In this document: positions 33,513-41,710 of the stretch, one piece after another
Position numbering within the stretch: the stretch's first letter is position 1
Layout: each line of letters begins with the position of its first letter
DNA from: LMUY01 sp965198895
GTDB taxonomy: Bacteria > Pseudomonadota > Alphaproteobacteria > Acetobacterales > Acetobacteraceae
Assembly (NCBI GenBank): GCA_965198895.1
Contig: OZ240676.1
Span: 682,001 to 746,000 of the forward strand
Direction: 5' to 3'
Length of the DNA stretch: 64,000 nt
Notes under the pieces: generated by a model
What the model was told of the DNA's origin: nothing
Database searches by the model: none
The model's input: the letters and a program-made list of their open reading frames with translations, nothing else
Made by a program: the position numbers and the translations under genes

Positions 33513-34559
33513 TCATTCCCCGTCCTCGTCCGGAAGCAGCGTCCAAACCCGCTTGAGCGGTATTTCCACCCTAACGGTTTCCGGCAACGCCTCGTAGTGG
33601 TCCTGGACGGCGCGAACGACGTCACCCGCATCCCAGAGCCGGAGCTTGAAGTAGTCGGCCGCCGTCTCTGCTCTCGCCGGGCCGGTGAAGCCTCCCCAGC
33701 CTACCAGAAGGGCATGGTCAGCGTGGAACCTCCCCATCACCCCGGTCAACTCCCGCAGCACCTTCACATCGACCTTTGCGTCTTGCGACTTCACTTGGAC
33801 GATCATGCGCGGCGCGTCGAAACCGAGGGGTCCGGTGCCCGCCATGATGTCCACGCCGCCATCTACGCCGGGCGGAGACACACGAGCACGGTAACCCTGA
33901 GCTTCCAGGATCGCGGCAATCAGGTTTGCCAACCCGTGCCCCTTGAACCGCTGTGCTATCCGTTCGCGGATGAGATCCCGCGATTGCTCCTCGATGTCGG
34001 GCGTGGCAACCAACTCGGTTGCGTCCACGGTGCCGACAGGCGTGGACTTCGAGAGCTTGGAGGTTTGGGCGAAATTCCCACTCGAACCGCCTCCCAGTTT
34101 GGACTGGACACGCTGCTCCGCGTTGTTCCGCTCAATCCGGCAGACCGTCATGAAGGCGCCGAAGGAGAACAGCAGATCCTGGTCGAAGGCGCTGCGGGGA
34201 TATTCCCGCACCCAATCGACGGGCCGGGAGTGAACGGGGCCGCCGGGCAAATCGGTGCGATATTGGTAGGCGCCGGTCACCTTGCCAATGGCGATATCCG
34301 ACCTTGTCTTCAAAGGTAGGACGACCAGGTCGCCGACCTGGATAGTCTCCCGAACCGGCCATAGCTGGCTCTCCCAGTTCATGAGCGTTTTAACCTTCTG
34401 ATCCGGGTAGGCCGTCCTGAGCATTTCCCGCAGCGCCTCCCTGGTCGCGCAGGAAGAAAGGTCGGGCATCTCGTCCCAGCCGACGATGGCAGCCTTGTTC
34501 TCCAAGGCCAGCTTCTCGTTCTCCCCGGCCTTGCCAGCACGCACCATCCACATCGTCAT
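33513..34559 (-). CDS. Mrr-type restriction endonuclease with EVE/PUA-like N-terminal domain
   Basis: A 348-residue protein. The N-terminal 110 residues (WMVRAGKAGENEKLALENKA, GWDEMPDL, then IQVGDLVVLPLKTRSDIAIG) fit the EVE/PUA-like fold used by modification-dependent restriction enzymes to read altered bases. The C-terminal domain is an Mrr-type PD-(D/E)XK nuclease: GVDGGVDIMAG (catalytic Asp around 232-236) and IVQVKSQ (Q-x-K around 254-256). Together this predicts a type IV enzyme that cuts modified phage DNA. The linker (about 140-195) is Ser/Thr-rich. It is convergent with the ImmA/IrrE operon and alone on its strand, with no methylase partner, as expected for type IV. Confidence 0.83.
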   Translation of the reverse strand: MTMWMVRAGKAGENEKLALENKAAIVGWDEMPDLSSCATREALREMLRTAYPDQKVKTLMNWESQLWPVRETIQVGDLVVLPLKTRSDIAIGKVTGAYQYRTDLPGGPVHSRPVDWVREYPRSAFDQDLLFSFGAFMTVCRIERNNAEQRVQSKLGGGSSGNFAQTSKLSKSTPVGTVDATELVATPDIEEQSRDLIRERIAQRFKGHGLANLIAAILEAQGYRARVSPPGVDGGVDIMAGTGPLGFDAPRMIVQVKSQDAKVDVKVLRELTGVMGRFHADHALLVGWGGFTGPARAETAADYFKLRLWDAGDVVRAVQDHYEALPETVRVEIPLKRVWTLLPDEDGE

Positions 34560-34637
34560 CGTTGTCGGCCTGCCCCGGTTCTAAAGCAGTTTCAACGGGA
34601 TCTGGCCAATCTGGCACTATTCCGCCACGGGCTGCCC

Positions 34638-34712
34638 GGGATCATGGCAAACCGTCTGCAGTGGCATTAGTACCTAGATCGGTATCCATGGCGTCTCGGA
34701 GCCTGACATGTG
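34638..34712 (-). pseudogene. Decayed second copy of a zinc-ribbon gene end
   Basis: Read leftward it gives MSGSETPWIPI, a stop, then VLMPLQTVCHDPG, clearly related to MSDSETPWIPSLVVMPGQRV at the end of the intact gene at 35745-35969. Only the last 25 codons or so remain. The RES-Xre toxin-antitoxin pair lies exactly between this remnant and the intact copy, suggesting a duplication of the flanking sequence when the pair arrived. Confidence 0.6.
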
Positions 34713-35291
34713 TTACGGCCCCCTGACGCTCGGCCATGAAGCTTGGTCAACAGGCAGCGCGCTTTCCGGATCGACAGCTTGGACGCGGCTGCCTGGTTGA
34801 TTGTCCAGATTAAACAACACTAGGTTTACGCCGCCCGGCTGTGCCGCGGACGGAACTCGAATGCCACGGGCACCCCAAGCCAATACTTTGTCTGCAATTA
34901 CCCAAGTCGGAGGGTCGCCCCCGTTAGCTTTTATGTATTTCCAGGCACAACCGAACTCGGTCTGGTCAAGGGTTAAGTCATGGATTACGGTTGCATTCGT
35001 AAGATCTAAAATGCCATCGAAGTCTATTTCGTAAGGTACGAGCGTTCCAATTCGAGTTCCAATATCTTGTTGATACTCAGCCCACGCAGTGGCCGTCGGA
35101 TTTGCTCCAGGTAGTTGCTCGGACAAATACAAGGCCGGGGTACCAACTCTATTCCACCTTCCTCCGTGGTACTGCGCACCTGTGGCGCTTAATGGGGAGT
35201 GAGACCACTTTGGAGCCATCACACGCCAAAGGCACTCATCTCGTGCCGCCGTCCGCCTGAACGTTTGAAGCAGACCAGAATGAAACGGCAC
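34713..35291 (-). CDS. RES-domain toxin (NAD+ phosphorylase type)
   Basis: A 192-residue RES-family toxin: LWRVMAPKWSHSPLSATGAQ, YHGGRWNRVGTPALYLSE and a downstream EYQQDIG carry the conserved Arg, Glu and Ser regions that name the family. Studied RES toxins (MbcT, Xre-RES pairs) destroy NAD+ and halt the cell; ParT instead ADP-ribosylates a host enzyme. Translation starts at a GTG sharing one base with the antitoxin stop (TAGTG), so the pair is strictly coupled. The length and motifs are normal, so the toxin should be active. It could act in phage defence by abortive infection or in island maintenance. Confidence 0.88.
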   Translation of the reverse strand: MPFHSGLLQTFRRTAARDECLWRVMAPKWSHSPLSATGAQYHGGRWNRVGTPALYLSEQLPGANPTATAWAEYQQDIGTRIGTLVPYEIDFDGILDLTNATVIHDLTLDQTEFGCAWKYIKANGGDPPTWVIADKVLAWGARGIRVPSAAQPGGVNLVLFNLDNQPGSRVQAVDPESALPVDQASWPSVRGP

Positions 35292-35659
35292 TACGCATAG
35301 ACGCCATCAGAAAGCATCTCCAAATGTTCGAGGACGGCCTGTCCCTTTCCTTCTTGCACCAACTCTTGTGCTGTTCTGCCGCCGAAGCCACTTAGAGGCT
35401 GGGTTTTGAACCAGAGCACAGCTTTACCTGGTGCTGTCGGCCCTTCCATAAGCTTTGCAGCGTTGAGCAAGATGCGTACAACTTCTCCAAGGCCGGTTTG
35501 AACCTGTGGGCTATACGGCGAACGTGTGATGGTATTTCGGTGAGTGCGTACTAAGCCCGCAACTCCTTCGATGGAGAGTCCGAGGTGCTTCGCAATGGCT
35601 TGCGGCTGAAGTCGGCCAGCACTTGCGTCGCCCAGGCTGACGAGAACAAAATCCAACAT
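35291..35659 (-). CDS. Xre/MbcA/ParS-type antitoxin of the RES toxin
   Basis: A 122-residue antitoxin. The C-terminal toxin-binding (DUF2384) region reads LWFKTQPLSGFGGRTAQELV, then EGKGQAVLEHLEMLSDGVYA, a well-conserved pattern for these antitoxins. The N-terminal half holds a helix-turn-helix (LQPQAIAKHLGLSIEGVAGL) that would bind the operon promoter and autoregulate it. The ATG at 35659 was preferred over an upstream TTG because GGGAGGAG is 5 bp before it. It is the first gene of the pair, as is usual for type II systems. Confidence 0.87.
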   Translation of the reverse strand: MLDFVLVSLGDASAGRLQPQAIAKHLGLSIEGVAGLVRTHRNTITRSPYSPQVQTGLGEVVRILLNAAKLMEGPTAPGKAVLWFKTQPLSGFGGRTAQELVQEGKGQAVLEHLEMLSDGVYA

Positions 35660-35744
35660 GTCGTCTCCTCCCACCAATGCACTATTTATGCACCTTTAAT
35701 GCACCTTGTCAATGCATGAGTGGGCGTGAAAAACAGATTCGACG

Positions 35745-35969
35745 CTACCCGGGTTCATAGCAAACCCTCTGCCCCGGCATCACCACCAAGCTCGGGATCC
35801 ACGGCGTCTCGGAGTCGGACATGTAGTCATCTTCGAAGATCGCGTTGACGTTTCCGCACTGCGGGCACCCCACGTCGATTTCGTCATCAGGCTCCGCGTC
35901 CTGGACCTGTTGGACGCATTCACAGGATTGGCATTCGACAAAATGCCAGGGTTCTCTCGCGACGGCCAT
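35745..35969 (-). CDS. Small zinc-ribbon protein
   Basis: A 74-residue acidic protein with two cysteine pairs, VECQSCECV and VGCPQCGN, the layout of a zinc ribbon, followed by DDYMSDSETPWIPSLVVMPG. No family name is known to me. AGGGAG precedes the ATG by 7 bp. The last 25 codons occur again, decayed, on the far side of the toxin-antitoxin pair (34638-34712). Confidence 0.6.
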   Translation of the reverse strand: MAVAREPWHFVECQSCECVQQVQDAEPDDEIDVGCPQCGNVNAIFEDDYMSDSETPWIPSLVVMPGQRVCYEPG

Positions 35970-36322
35970 TCCAGTTCTCCCTGATGAGAGGATACCTGGT
36001 AATACCTCATTGGACAGGTTGTCGTCCGCTCGCACTGCCACTGCAACCTCGCCGGGCGCGTCGAACGGCGCTACCTGGGCGTTCGACACCGCGACGGCGC
36101 CGCCACGGTCGCCGACATAAAACTGTGGAAACTGGTGCGTCTCGCAGCCCAGCACCTATTCAAATAAGATAGAAACTGTGTCACCGGCATTCGTTTGCGG
36201 CGGTTGTCCCTTTTCGGCTTACCGGCGAGCTTCAAGGCCTATATCGCCGACTCCGCGTTGGCGGCATCAGAGGCATCGCACGCTTGGGATCGAGAAGCTC
36301 CCATTAATAACCCCATCCCAGG
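35970..36322 (+). other. Gene-free stretch
   Basis: About 350 bp between the zinc-ribbon gene and a terminator hairpin. I see no frame with protein character and no recognisable site. Confidence 0.4.
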
Positions 36323-36324
36323 GA

Positions 36325-36355
36325 TTGGCGGCAGGCCAATACATCCTGCCGCCAA
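36325..36355 (-). terminator. Hairpin after the 36.4 kb hypothetical gene
   Basis: TTGGCGGCAGG (36325-36335) pairs with CCTGCCGCCAA (36345-36355), a perfect 11-bp stem with a 9-base loop, 9 bp after the stop of the leftward gene. There is no T-run, so it may be a weak or Rho-assisted terminator. Confidence 0.55.
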
Positions 36356-36364
36356 CGCTATGCG

Positions 36365-36739
36365 CTACACCGTCACCCATGGAAACTTGGTTTGCACGAT
36401 GTCGAAATCCTCTGGCTCCAGGCCGCAATACTCGAACAGGCCATCCCCGTTCTTCGAATTCCGCTTGCCAACAATGGCGAACGGCCCGAACACCGGAAAG
36501 GTGGTTCCGTTCTTCAATCGCAAAGCCAGGCCAATCGGGAGTGCCTTGAGCCGCCCCTCCTCATCGCAGATGACGCAGTATTTTTGGTTAAGCGCGAAGG
36601 CTTCGAAAAGACAATTGCCTCCGGCCATGGCCTGCAGTTCGCCGACAGCGAAGCCTTTGGCCTTGATGCGGAAATCCTCCACAATCCATTCTAAGTTGCC
36701 GGGAACACGGCGGAGCACGGAGGCGGTCTTTTTGGGCAT
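36365..36739 (-). CDS. Hypothetical protein
   Basis: A 124-residue protein, MPKKTASVLRRVPGNLEWIV, then QAMAGGNCLFEAFALNQKYC and VICDEEGRLKALPIGLALRL, ending DIVQTKFPWVTV. The VICDEEGRLKxLPxxxAL section recalls DUF3846-type proteins of phages and plasmids, but I would not assign it. GAGG lies 5 bp before the chosen ATG; upstream in-frame sequence is low-complexity and arginine-rich and is probably not translated. A hairpin follows the stop. Confidence 0.55.
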   Translation of the reverse strand: MPKKTASVLRRVPGNLEWIVEDFRIKAKGFAVGELQAMAGGNCLFEAFALNQKYCVICDEEGRLKALPIGLALRLKNGTTFPVFGPFAIVGKRNSKNGDGLFEYCGLEPEDFDIVQTKFPWVTV

Positions 36740-37241
36740 TGCGACCTCATGGTGGTTGGTTGCGGCGGGAGATGCGTTCGCGGACGATGCAGTCGAACGC
36801 GGTAACGGGGAGCGGGAGCGACACGGGGGATGAACTCGTCGCATGCGATGACACGCAGGCGCATGATTGCGAACGCCAACTTCATAGACTTCAGCCGATC
36901 GGAACATACTCTCAGCGGCGACTTGCTGATCTTGTGCCAATGACGTCGCTGAAGATCTGCCGCCGTGGCCAGTGCGTAGGCGAAGAGTGCAGCAACGTCA
37001 GTCGTGGCGTTGCCCGCATACCCTGAAGGTTAGGGCGTTATATTCGCCGGGGTATTTTCAAATTCAGCACGACCGTCCTTTTAAGCAGCATTCGCGCTGT
37101 GTCGATCGTTATATTTCACTGCTGTGCTAGGATTATGGCTTGACGCAGACCTGCACTTTGTACGCTTTGGCTTCATCAAGCCTATTTACGGCGCCTTCTT
37201 GGTCAGAGACGATTGCCCTCAGGGCACTCCGGAAATGTTGC
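36740..37241 (+). other. Gene-free stretch
   Basis: About 500 bp separating divergent small genes. It has no convincing frame. The segment around 37030-37140 is AT-rich relative to the region and may hold the promoter of the gene at 37242. Confidence 0.35.
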
Positions 37242-37583
37242 ATGCGATACCCAGTCACGCCGGACGGCCGTTATTTCGTCGTTCGAGGACGCTTGTGGCG
37301 CTGCACGGATCCTGGGTTAGCTCCAGATGTCCGGGAGCGGTTGACGAAGGAGTTGATGTCCGCGCGCCGGGCAAAACAGGGTGCAATGCGGCTCGAAGAT
37401 GACGCGGGTCGCGACGAGGCCAGGGCGAAAATCGATACAGCCAAGATCGCACTCGGGGAACGCGGACCCGTATGGTGGGACGACGGCTCGCCGGACCTAA
37501 ACCGCAAGATGGCGCGGACGACGGCATACGCCGCCTGGTTCGCCGCGCTCTCGGGCGGCAACGCTACCGCCACCCCATCTTGA
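37242..37583 (+). CDS. Conserved hypothetical protein (MRYPVTPDGRYFVVRGRLWR family)
   Basis: A 113-residue protein of a recurrent alphaproteobacterial family. The conserved N-terminal strand segment YPVTPDGRYFVVRGRLWRC is followed by a charged helix (LTKELMSARRAKQGAM) and the end GERGPVWWDDGSPDLNRKMA, TTAYAAWFAAL. Function is unknown; the WW-D-G-P-D-x-NR motif is the family signature. An ATG without a strong ribosome site begins the conserved part; in-frame sequence upstream to 37140 lacks conservation in appearance. Confidence 0.6.
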   Translation: MRYPVTPDGRYFVVRGRLWRCTDPGLAPDVRERLTKELMSARRAKQGAMRLEDDAGRDEARAKIDTAKIALGERGPVWWDDGSPDLNRKMARTTAYAAWFAALSGGNATATPS

Positions 37584-37744
37584 TGATTGTCCCTGCCCGA
37601 AGGGGAAACGGCGAAGACGTTTGTCCCGGCGCGTCGTCGCCACATCTGGCGGCGGGGATCCGTTGCCGGGGGCCTGTGACTGTTGACTCAGGCGCTCGGC
37701 AGCGGCGGTGCTGCCACTCACTTTGGGCGCACGTGCGAAATCTG

Positions 37745-37946
37745 CGGCGGTGTCTTAGCGACGGCGCTACGTCCTTCGCGGTCAAGAGGATGCGACCCGC
37801 GTTCGTCAGGTGGACCAACCTATGTTGGTCAACTTCGGCAGGAGTATCGGACCTAGCGGCGCATGTTGCGCATAGAATTCGTCGACGTTGGGACCGCCCT
37901 TGATGCCGCATACATATGCGAGGGCAAGTCTTTCGGTTTCGGTCAT
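37745..37946 (-). pseudogene. Frameshifted paralogue of the small gene at 56806
   Basis: Leftward from ATG 37946 it reads MTETERLALAYVCGIKGGPN and YAQHAPLGPILLPKLTNIG, aligning with MNTTERRALEFVRSVKGGPT and MHVPLGPILAPKLVNLG of the intact gene at 56806-57018. After that the match moves to another frame (LTNAGRILLTAKDVAPSLRH for the paralogue's RISDGRFRLTKEGISALANA). One frameshift near 37810 explains the break. Confidence 0.55.
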
Positions 37947-38219
37947 GAGCGGGATCCACCTGTCGATTGGCCCCTGAAGCTACCATAAGCCGACCGGCCG
38001 CCTGGGTGTTGAGGCTTCGGACGGCAGGCCTGCGACACGGTGGCCGTGAGCAACGGGTCGCTTCGCCGTCGCATCTGTCGGGATTTTCGGCCCCGAACCT
38101 GAGGCGGGTATGGCGTTCACGGTCCCGCCGGAGTTCGTGCGGCTGGCGGAAACACGCCTAAGCAAGCTCGGTAAACGGAGCTTGCTGGCCATTCAGTGTC
38201 CGTCCAGAAGTTCGGGACC
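37947..38219 (+). other. Unassigned stretch
   Basis: About 270 bp. A short frame from 38110 (MAFTVPPEFVRLAETRLSKL) looks protein-like but runs out within about 35 codons. It may be the end of a lost gene. No confident feature. Confidence 0.3.
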
Positions 38220-38460
38220 ATGGGCGCACGCTTCAACCGCAAAGAACTGCCGCACTTGTATGGTCAGGACCGATGTCCAAGATCGCGGGCAGCCTCGGCG
38301 TCTCGGTCGTCGTCTTGTCGAAAGCCTGCGCCAAGATCCACGTCCCGGCTCCGCCCAGGGGATATTGGGCGCGCAAAGCGGCTGGTAAGCCGACCGTCAT
38401 AACCGATCTTCCGCCGCGTGCCCTGGGACTCGATGACGAAATCCAGATCCCTGGGGGACT
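38220..38460 (+). pseudogene. N-terminal fragment of the 39751 gene family
   Basis: From ATG 38220 the frame reads MGARFNRKELPHLYGQD and is then replaced by a second frame, MSKIAGSLGVSVVVLSKACA, KIHVPAPPRGYWARKAAGKP, TVITDLPPRALGLDDEIQIP. This aligns with the start of the intact 391-residue protein at 39751. A short indel near 38265 breaks the frame and only about 80 codons of the family remain. It lies in front of the EcsC gene, and the intact copy lies after it. Confidence 0.6.
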
Positions 38461-38573
38461 CGCCGTTCTACTACGGCTGCAGCGATGCCGAAGCAGGCGC
38501 GCACTCGATAACGTGGAACGCGCTGAAACGCTTTGGTATCGCTAGCACAAGCATCTGCAAGGCGGGAACTCCG

Positions 38574-39422
38574 ATGAAAACCGACGACAGGATGGACTCG
38601 CCTGGCCCCAACCCGACCTCCGGTGAGCTAGTCGAAAGCACGATCAAGGCGATTGGTGTCTGGAAGGCGGAGGAACCCGGCGTCCTGTCCCAGACGATGG
38701 GCGTCGTCCTTGGTCCGTTAATCTGGGTCGTCAGGAAGATCGTGCCGCAGTCCGCGATCGAGGGCGCGATCGGGGGCATGGATTGGGCCGCGAAGAAGCT
38801 CACGACAAACCGGGTGGAAGGCGACCTCGAAAACCTGGCGAACTGCGACGCGCACGCGGACTCCACTGTCAACTTCCACATAGGCTTGGCGATCGTGGAA
38901 GGAGGAGCCGCTGGTTTTTTCGGCGCCATCAGCCTGCCCGCCGACATCCCGGCGCTCATCGTGCTGGCGCTCCGGCTCATACGCCAGGTCGGCGTGGAGT
39001 ACGGCTACGACTGCGCGGGCGAGGAGGACCGGGCCTTCGTGCTATCGATCCTCGCCGCATCCGGCGCGAACAGCCAAGCCGAGAAGATCGAAGCCCTCGC
39101 ACTCGCCTCCTTCATCATGAACCGGATTGCCACCACTACCTGGAAATCGATGGCGGCTCGGGCGGCCACCCAGACAGTCGGCGTCGACGCGGCCATAATC
39201 GCCACCAAAAACCTTGCCAAGGCCCTGGGCTACAACCTGACCAAGAGGAAGGCGCTGGCGGCCATACCCGCCGTTGGCGCTGTGATCGGGAGCAGCGCAA
39301 ACGGCTGGTACTTACGAGAGGTCGGTGTGGCGGCTCAACGCAGCTTCCAGGAGAGATGGCTCCGAGATCGGGGTCTGTTCGAAGCCGATGGTGAAAACCC
39401 GGTTAGCAAGGTGGTGGCGTAG
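38574..39422 (+). CDS. EcsC family protein
   Basis: A 282-residue EcsC-family protein. The family's glycine/alanine-rich hydrophobic stretch (LAIVEGGAAGFFGAISLPAD, then IPALIVLALRLIRQVGVEYG) probably associates with membrane, and a second hydrophobic GxVIGSSANGWY section (AIPAVGAVIGSSANGWYLRE) follows. EcsC is named after a Bacillus gene next to an ABC transporter; its biochemical role is unknown. The ATG at 38574 begins a plausible hydrophilic leader; the open frame upstream to 38418 crosses the decayed fragment. It is flanked on both sides by related copies of one HTH-like gene. Confidence 0.75.
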   Translation: MKTDDRMDSPGPNPTSGELVESTIKAIGVWKAEEPGVLSQTMGVVLGPLIWVVRKIVPQSAIEGAIGGMDWAAKKLTTNRVEGDLENLANCDAHADSTVNFHIGLAIVEGGAAGFFGAISLPADIPALIVLALRLIRQVGVEYGYDCAGEEDRAFVLSILAASGANSQAEKIEALALASFIMNRIATTTWKSMAARAATQTVGVDAAIIATKNLAKALGYNLTKRKALAAIPAVGAVIGSSANGWYLREVGVAAQRSFQERWLRDRGLFEADGENPVSKVVA

Positions 39423-39750
39423 CTGTCTTGTGTCCTAAAACTATCCTACTCTTGGAAGGTTTTGCCAACCAACGTGCCCAGGGTGACCGCTGGCGGCAGA
39501 GGCGGCAGGTCGACCATGCAGCATCCATACGTGGACTCCTCTATCATCAAATCTTGGGCCGGGCAGGCGATTGTGGACCGGCGGATGAGGCAGCAAACGG
39601 CTGCGTCAGGCAAATCGCTCTGGATGCCAGTGGGTCTCGCTCCGTAGATCTCCCAGTTCTTCGTTCTGGCCGAACCCGGATGCAAAACTCCCGGCCCGAA
39701 ATCGCTCTCGACCTTGATACCCGTCCCATCTCCGGCGAAAACCCGGTTCC
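39423..39750 (+). other. Gene-free stretch
   Basis: About 330 bp between the EcsC gene and the 391-residue gene. Both strands are open in places, but no frame has recognisable protein character. It probably contains the promoter of the 39751 gene. Confidence 0.35.
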
Positions 39751-40926
39751 ATGGGCCGTTGTCTAACCCGCAAGGAACTGCACGCGCTCGTCTGGTCGGA
39801 GCCGATGTCCAAGCTCGCGAAGGGATTCGGCGTGTCGGACGTGGCCATGGCCAAGGCCTGCGCCAAAGTCCACGTTCCTGTCCCGCCCCGGGGCTACTGG
39901 GCGCGGAAGGCCGCCGGGAAGCCCGCCTCCGTAACGGACTTGCCGCCACGCGGCCTGGGGATGACCGACAGGGTCGAAATCCCTGCCAGCGCATACGGCA
40001 GCTACTATTCGCCGACCGAGGCTGAACTCCTGGGTCCAGCGCCGGAGCCTCCAAGCTTCGAAGAGTCTATCGAGGAGGTCCGCCTTGCGATCGAATCCAT
40101 GGTCCACCCGTTCACGGTCCCGCGACTGGCGAACGTCTGCCATCCCCTAGTGGCTCGCCTTCTGGCCGAGGACGAGGACCGGAAGGCCAAGGTGGCGGCC
40201 CATCCTTATATGGCGTCGTATCACTCCCCAAAGTTCAGCGACCCGGTCGGACGGCGGCAACTGCGCCTGCTCTCTTCCGTGTTGACGGAAGTCGCCCGCC
40301 ATGGCGGGCGGACGACCGGCCAGGGCAATGTGGACCCCGAACGCATCTGGGTGGGCGTCGGCAACCAGGGTGTGACCGTTGGGGTGCGGGCTGTCGAGAC
40401 GAGAACAAGGACCGGAAAGAGCGCGGATAGAAGGCTGGTCGTCAACCGGCGGCTCGTGGTGGAACTCAACCCCAGCCACGACGGCACCCGCCCCGCGAGA
40501 CGCAGGTGGGAGGACGGGGATACAACCCTGGAGAGACAGCTACACGAGGTGGTGGTGGAGATCCTGGTCACCGCCGAGAGCGACCATCGGGATGGGGTGA
40601 ACCGGGCATACCAGTATCGGGTGGATCGCAAGGCACAGCTTGAGGCAGAGGCCAGGCGCCGGGTCGCGCAGGCGGAGGCGGCCGAACTCGCCCGGCTTGC
40701 CGAACTGGAGCGGCAGAGAGTTGAGCGCCTGCTCGGCGAAGCGGCAGGACTAAAGAAGGCGCGCGGCATCCGACGCTACGTGTCCGACGTCACTGCTGAG
40801 AATGCGAGATCGAGCACGCCGATGGACGAAATCGAGTTGGAGGAATGGAGCCGATGGGCGCTGGCACAGGCCGACCGACTCGACCCCCTACTAAACGGTG
40901 ATTTCAAACGGCGGCGAGACGGATGA
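39751..40926 (+). CDS. Conserved protein with N-terminal HTH-like PPRGYWAR domain
   Basis: A 391-residue protein. The first 75 residues hold a helix-turn-helix-like unit, LTRKELHALVWSEPMSKLAK, GFGVSDVAMAKACAKVHVPV and PPRGYWARKAAGK. This signature is shared by a widespread uncharacterised family. The middle is beta-rich. Residues about 290-340 form a charged coiled coil (QLEAEARRRVAQAEAAELAR, LAELERQRVERLL). It may be a DNA-binding protein with a dimerising coiled coil; no enzyme motif is visible. A decayed N-terminal copy lies 1.5 kb upstream. Confidence 0.65.
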   Translation: MGRCLTRKELHALVWSEPMSKLAKGFGVSDVAMAKACAKVHVPVPPRGYWARKAAGKPASVTDLPPRGLGMTDRVEIPASAYGSYYSPTEAELLGPAPEPPSFEESIEEVRLAIESMVHPFTVPRLANVCHPLVARLLAEDEDRKAKVAAHPYMASYHSPKFSDPVGRRQLRLLSSVLTEVARHGGRTTGQGNVDPERIWVGVGNQGVTVGVRAVETRTRTGKSADRRLVVNRRLVVELNPSHDGTRPARRRWEDGDTTLERQLHEVVVEILVTAESDHRDGVNRAYQYRVDRKAQLEAEARRRVAQAEAAELARLAELERQRVERLLGEAAGLKKARGIRRYVSDVTAENARSSTPMDEIELEEWSRWALAQADRLDPLLNGDFKRRRDG

Positions 40927-41710
40927 CGCTCCGACTCCGTTGGGCTTCATGCTCCGGACGAGGCCAGCGTGACAGTGGCAAATACCTTTGTCTGTCAAAC
41001 GCTCCCCTCCGCGGCGGCCTGTAGTCCAGACTTTCAAGTCGGGGGTGCCTAAGTGGGCGAGGCAAGGCGCTACGGGCGCGAATGGTCAAGACCTGTCAAT
41101 CCACCATTCCCCCACCCCGGCAGGCGAGGAGGCGGTCCAGGGGGCATGGCGGGACGGCAGGCTGCGGCCGCGTTGGCCTCACACGAAGACTAGCATCGGA
41201 AGAGTGTCACGCGGGCAAAATGCAAAGGATTCTTTATCGTCTTGCCATCGCCGGGAGGTCGGAAATCCAAAGTTTCTTTATCGGATCGGTCGGATGCAGC
41301 CGCCTCTTTTAGGATTGCCGTCGCGCTGACGGACTCGCTCTGCGGGTCTACGGTCATCCTCCATCCGGCCCCCGTGCCTCGACGTCAGGTGCCGGGCGGG
41401 AACACGGCCGAGCGCCATACGGGGCCTGCCGGTCGTCTGCTTGTGGGGCAATAGCCGCACGCCGGGCGGAGCCTCCAGAGCGGACAGCTAGTCCGCGTTC
41501 GGCGCTGCCCTGACCAGTCGTTCAAGTCGGGGGCACCACCTATTTCGCACATGGCGTCCCCACTCGCCATCCTGGCGTCTCGCTTTTCCAAGGCCATCCG
41601 AGTGGAAAGCTGTCGGATGACCTTGGGCTTCCATCGGGAGGGCGTAGACAGAAGCTGTTGCAAGCTGGCACGAGCTTCCCCACCCTCCCGGCAAATCTTC
41701 AGGCGGCACC
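40927..41710 (+). other. Gene-poor stretch
   Basis: About 780 bp without a convincing gene. A short near-repeat, TTTCAAGTCGGGGGTGCC near 41030 and GTTCAAGTCGGGGGCACC near 41520, is the only structure I noticed. It may be remnant DNA or regulatory sequence for the ParB-like gene that follows. Confidence 0.35.
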
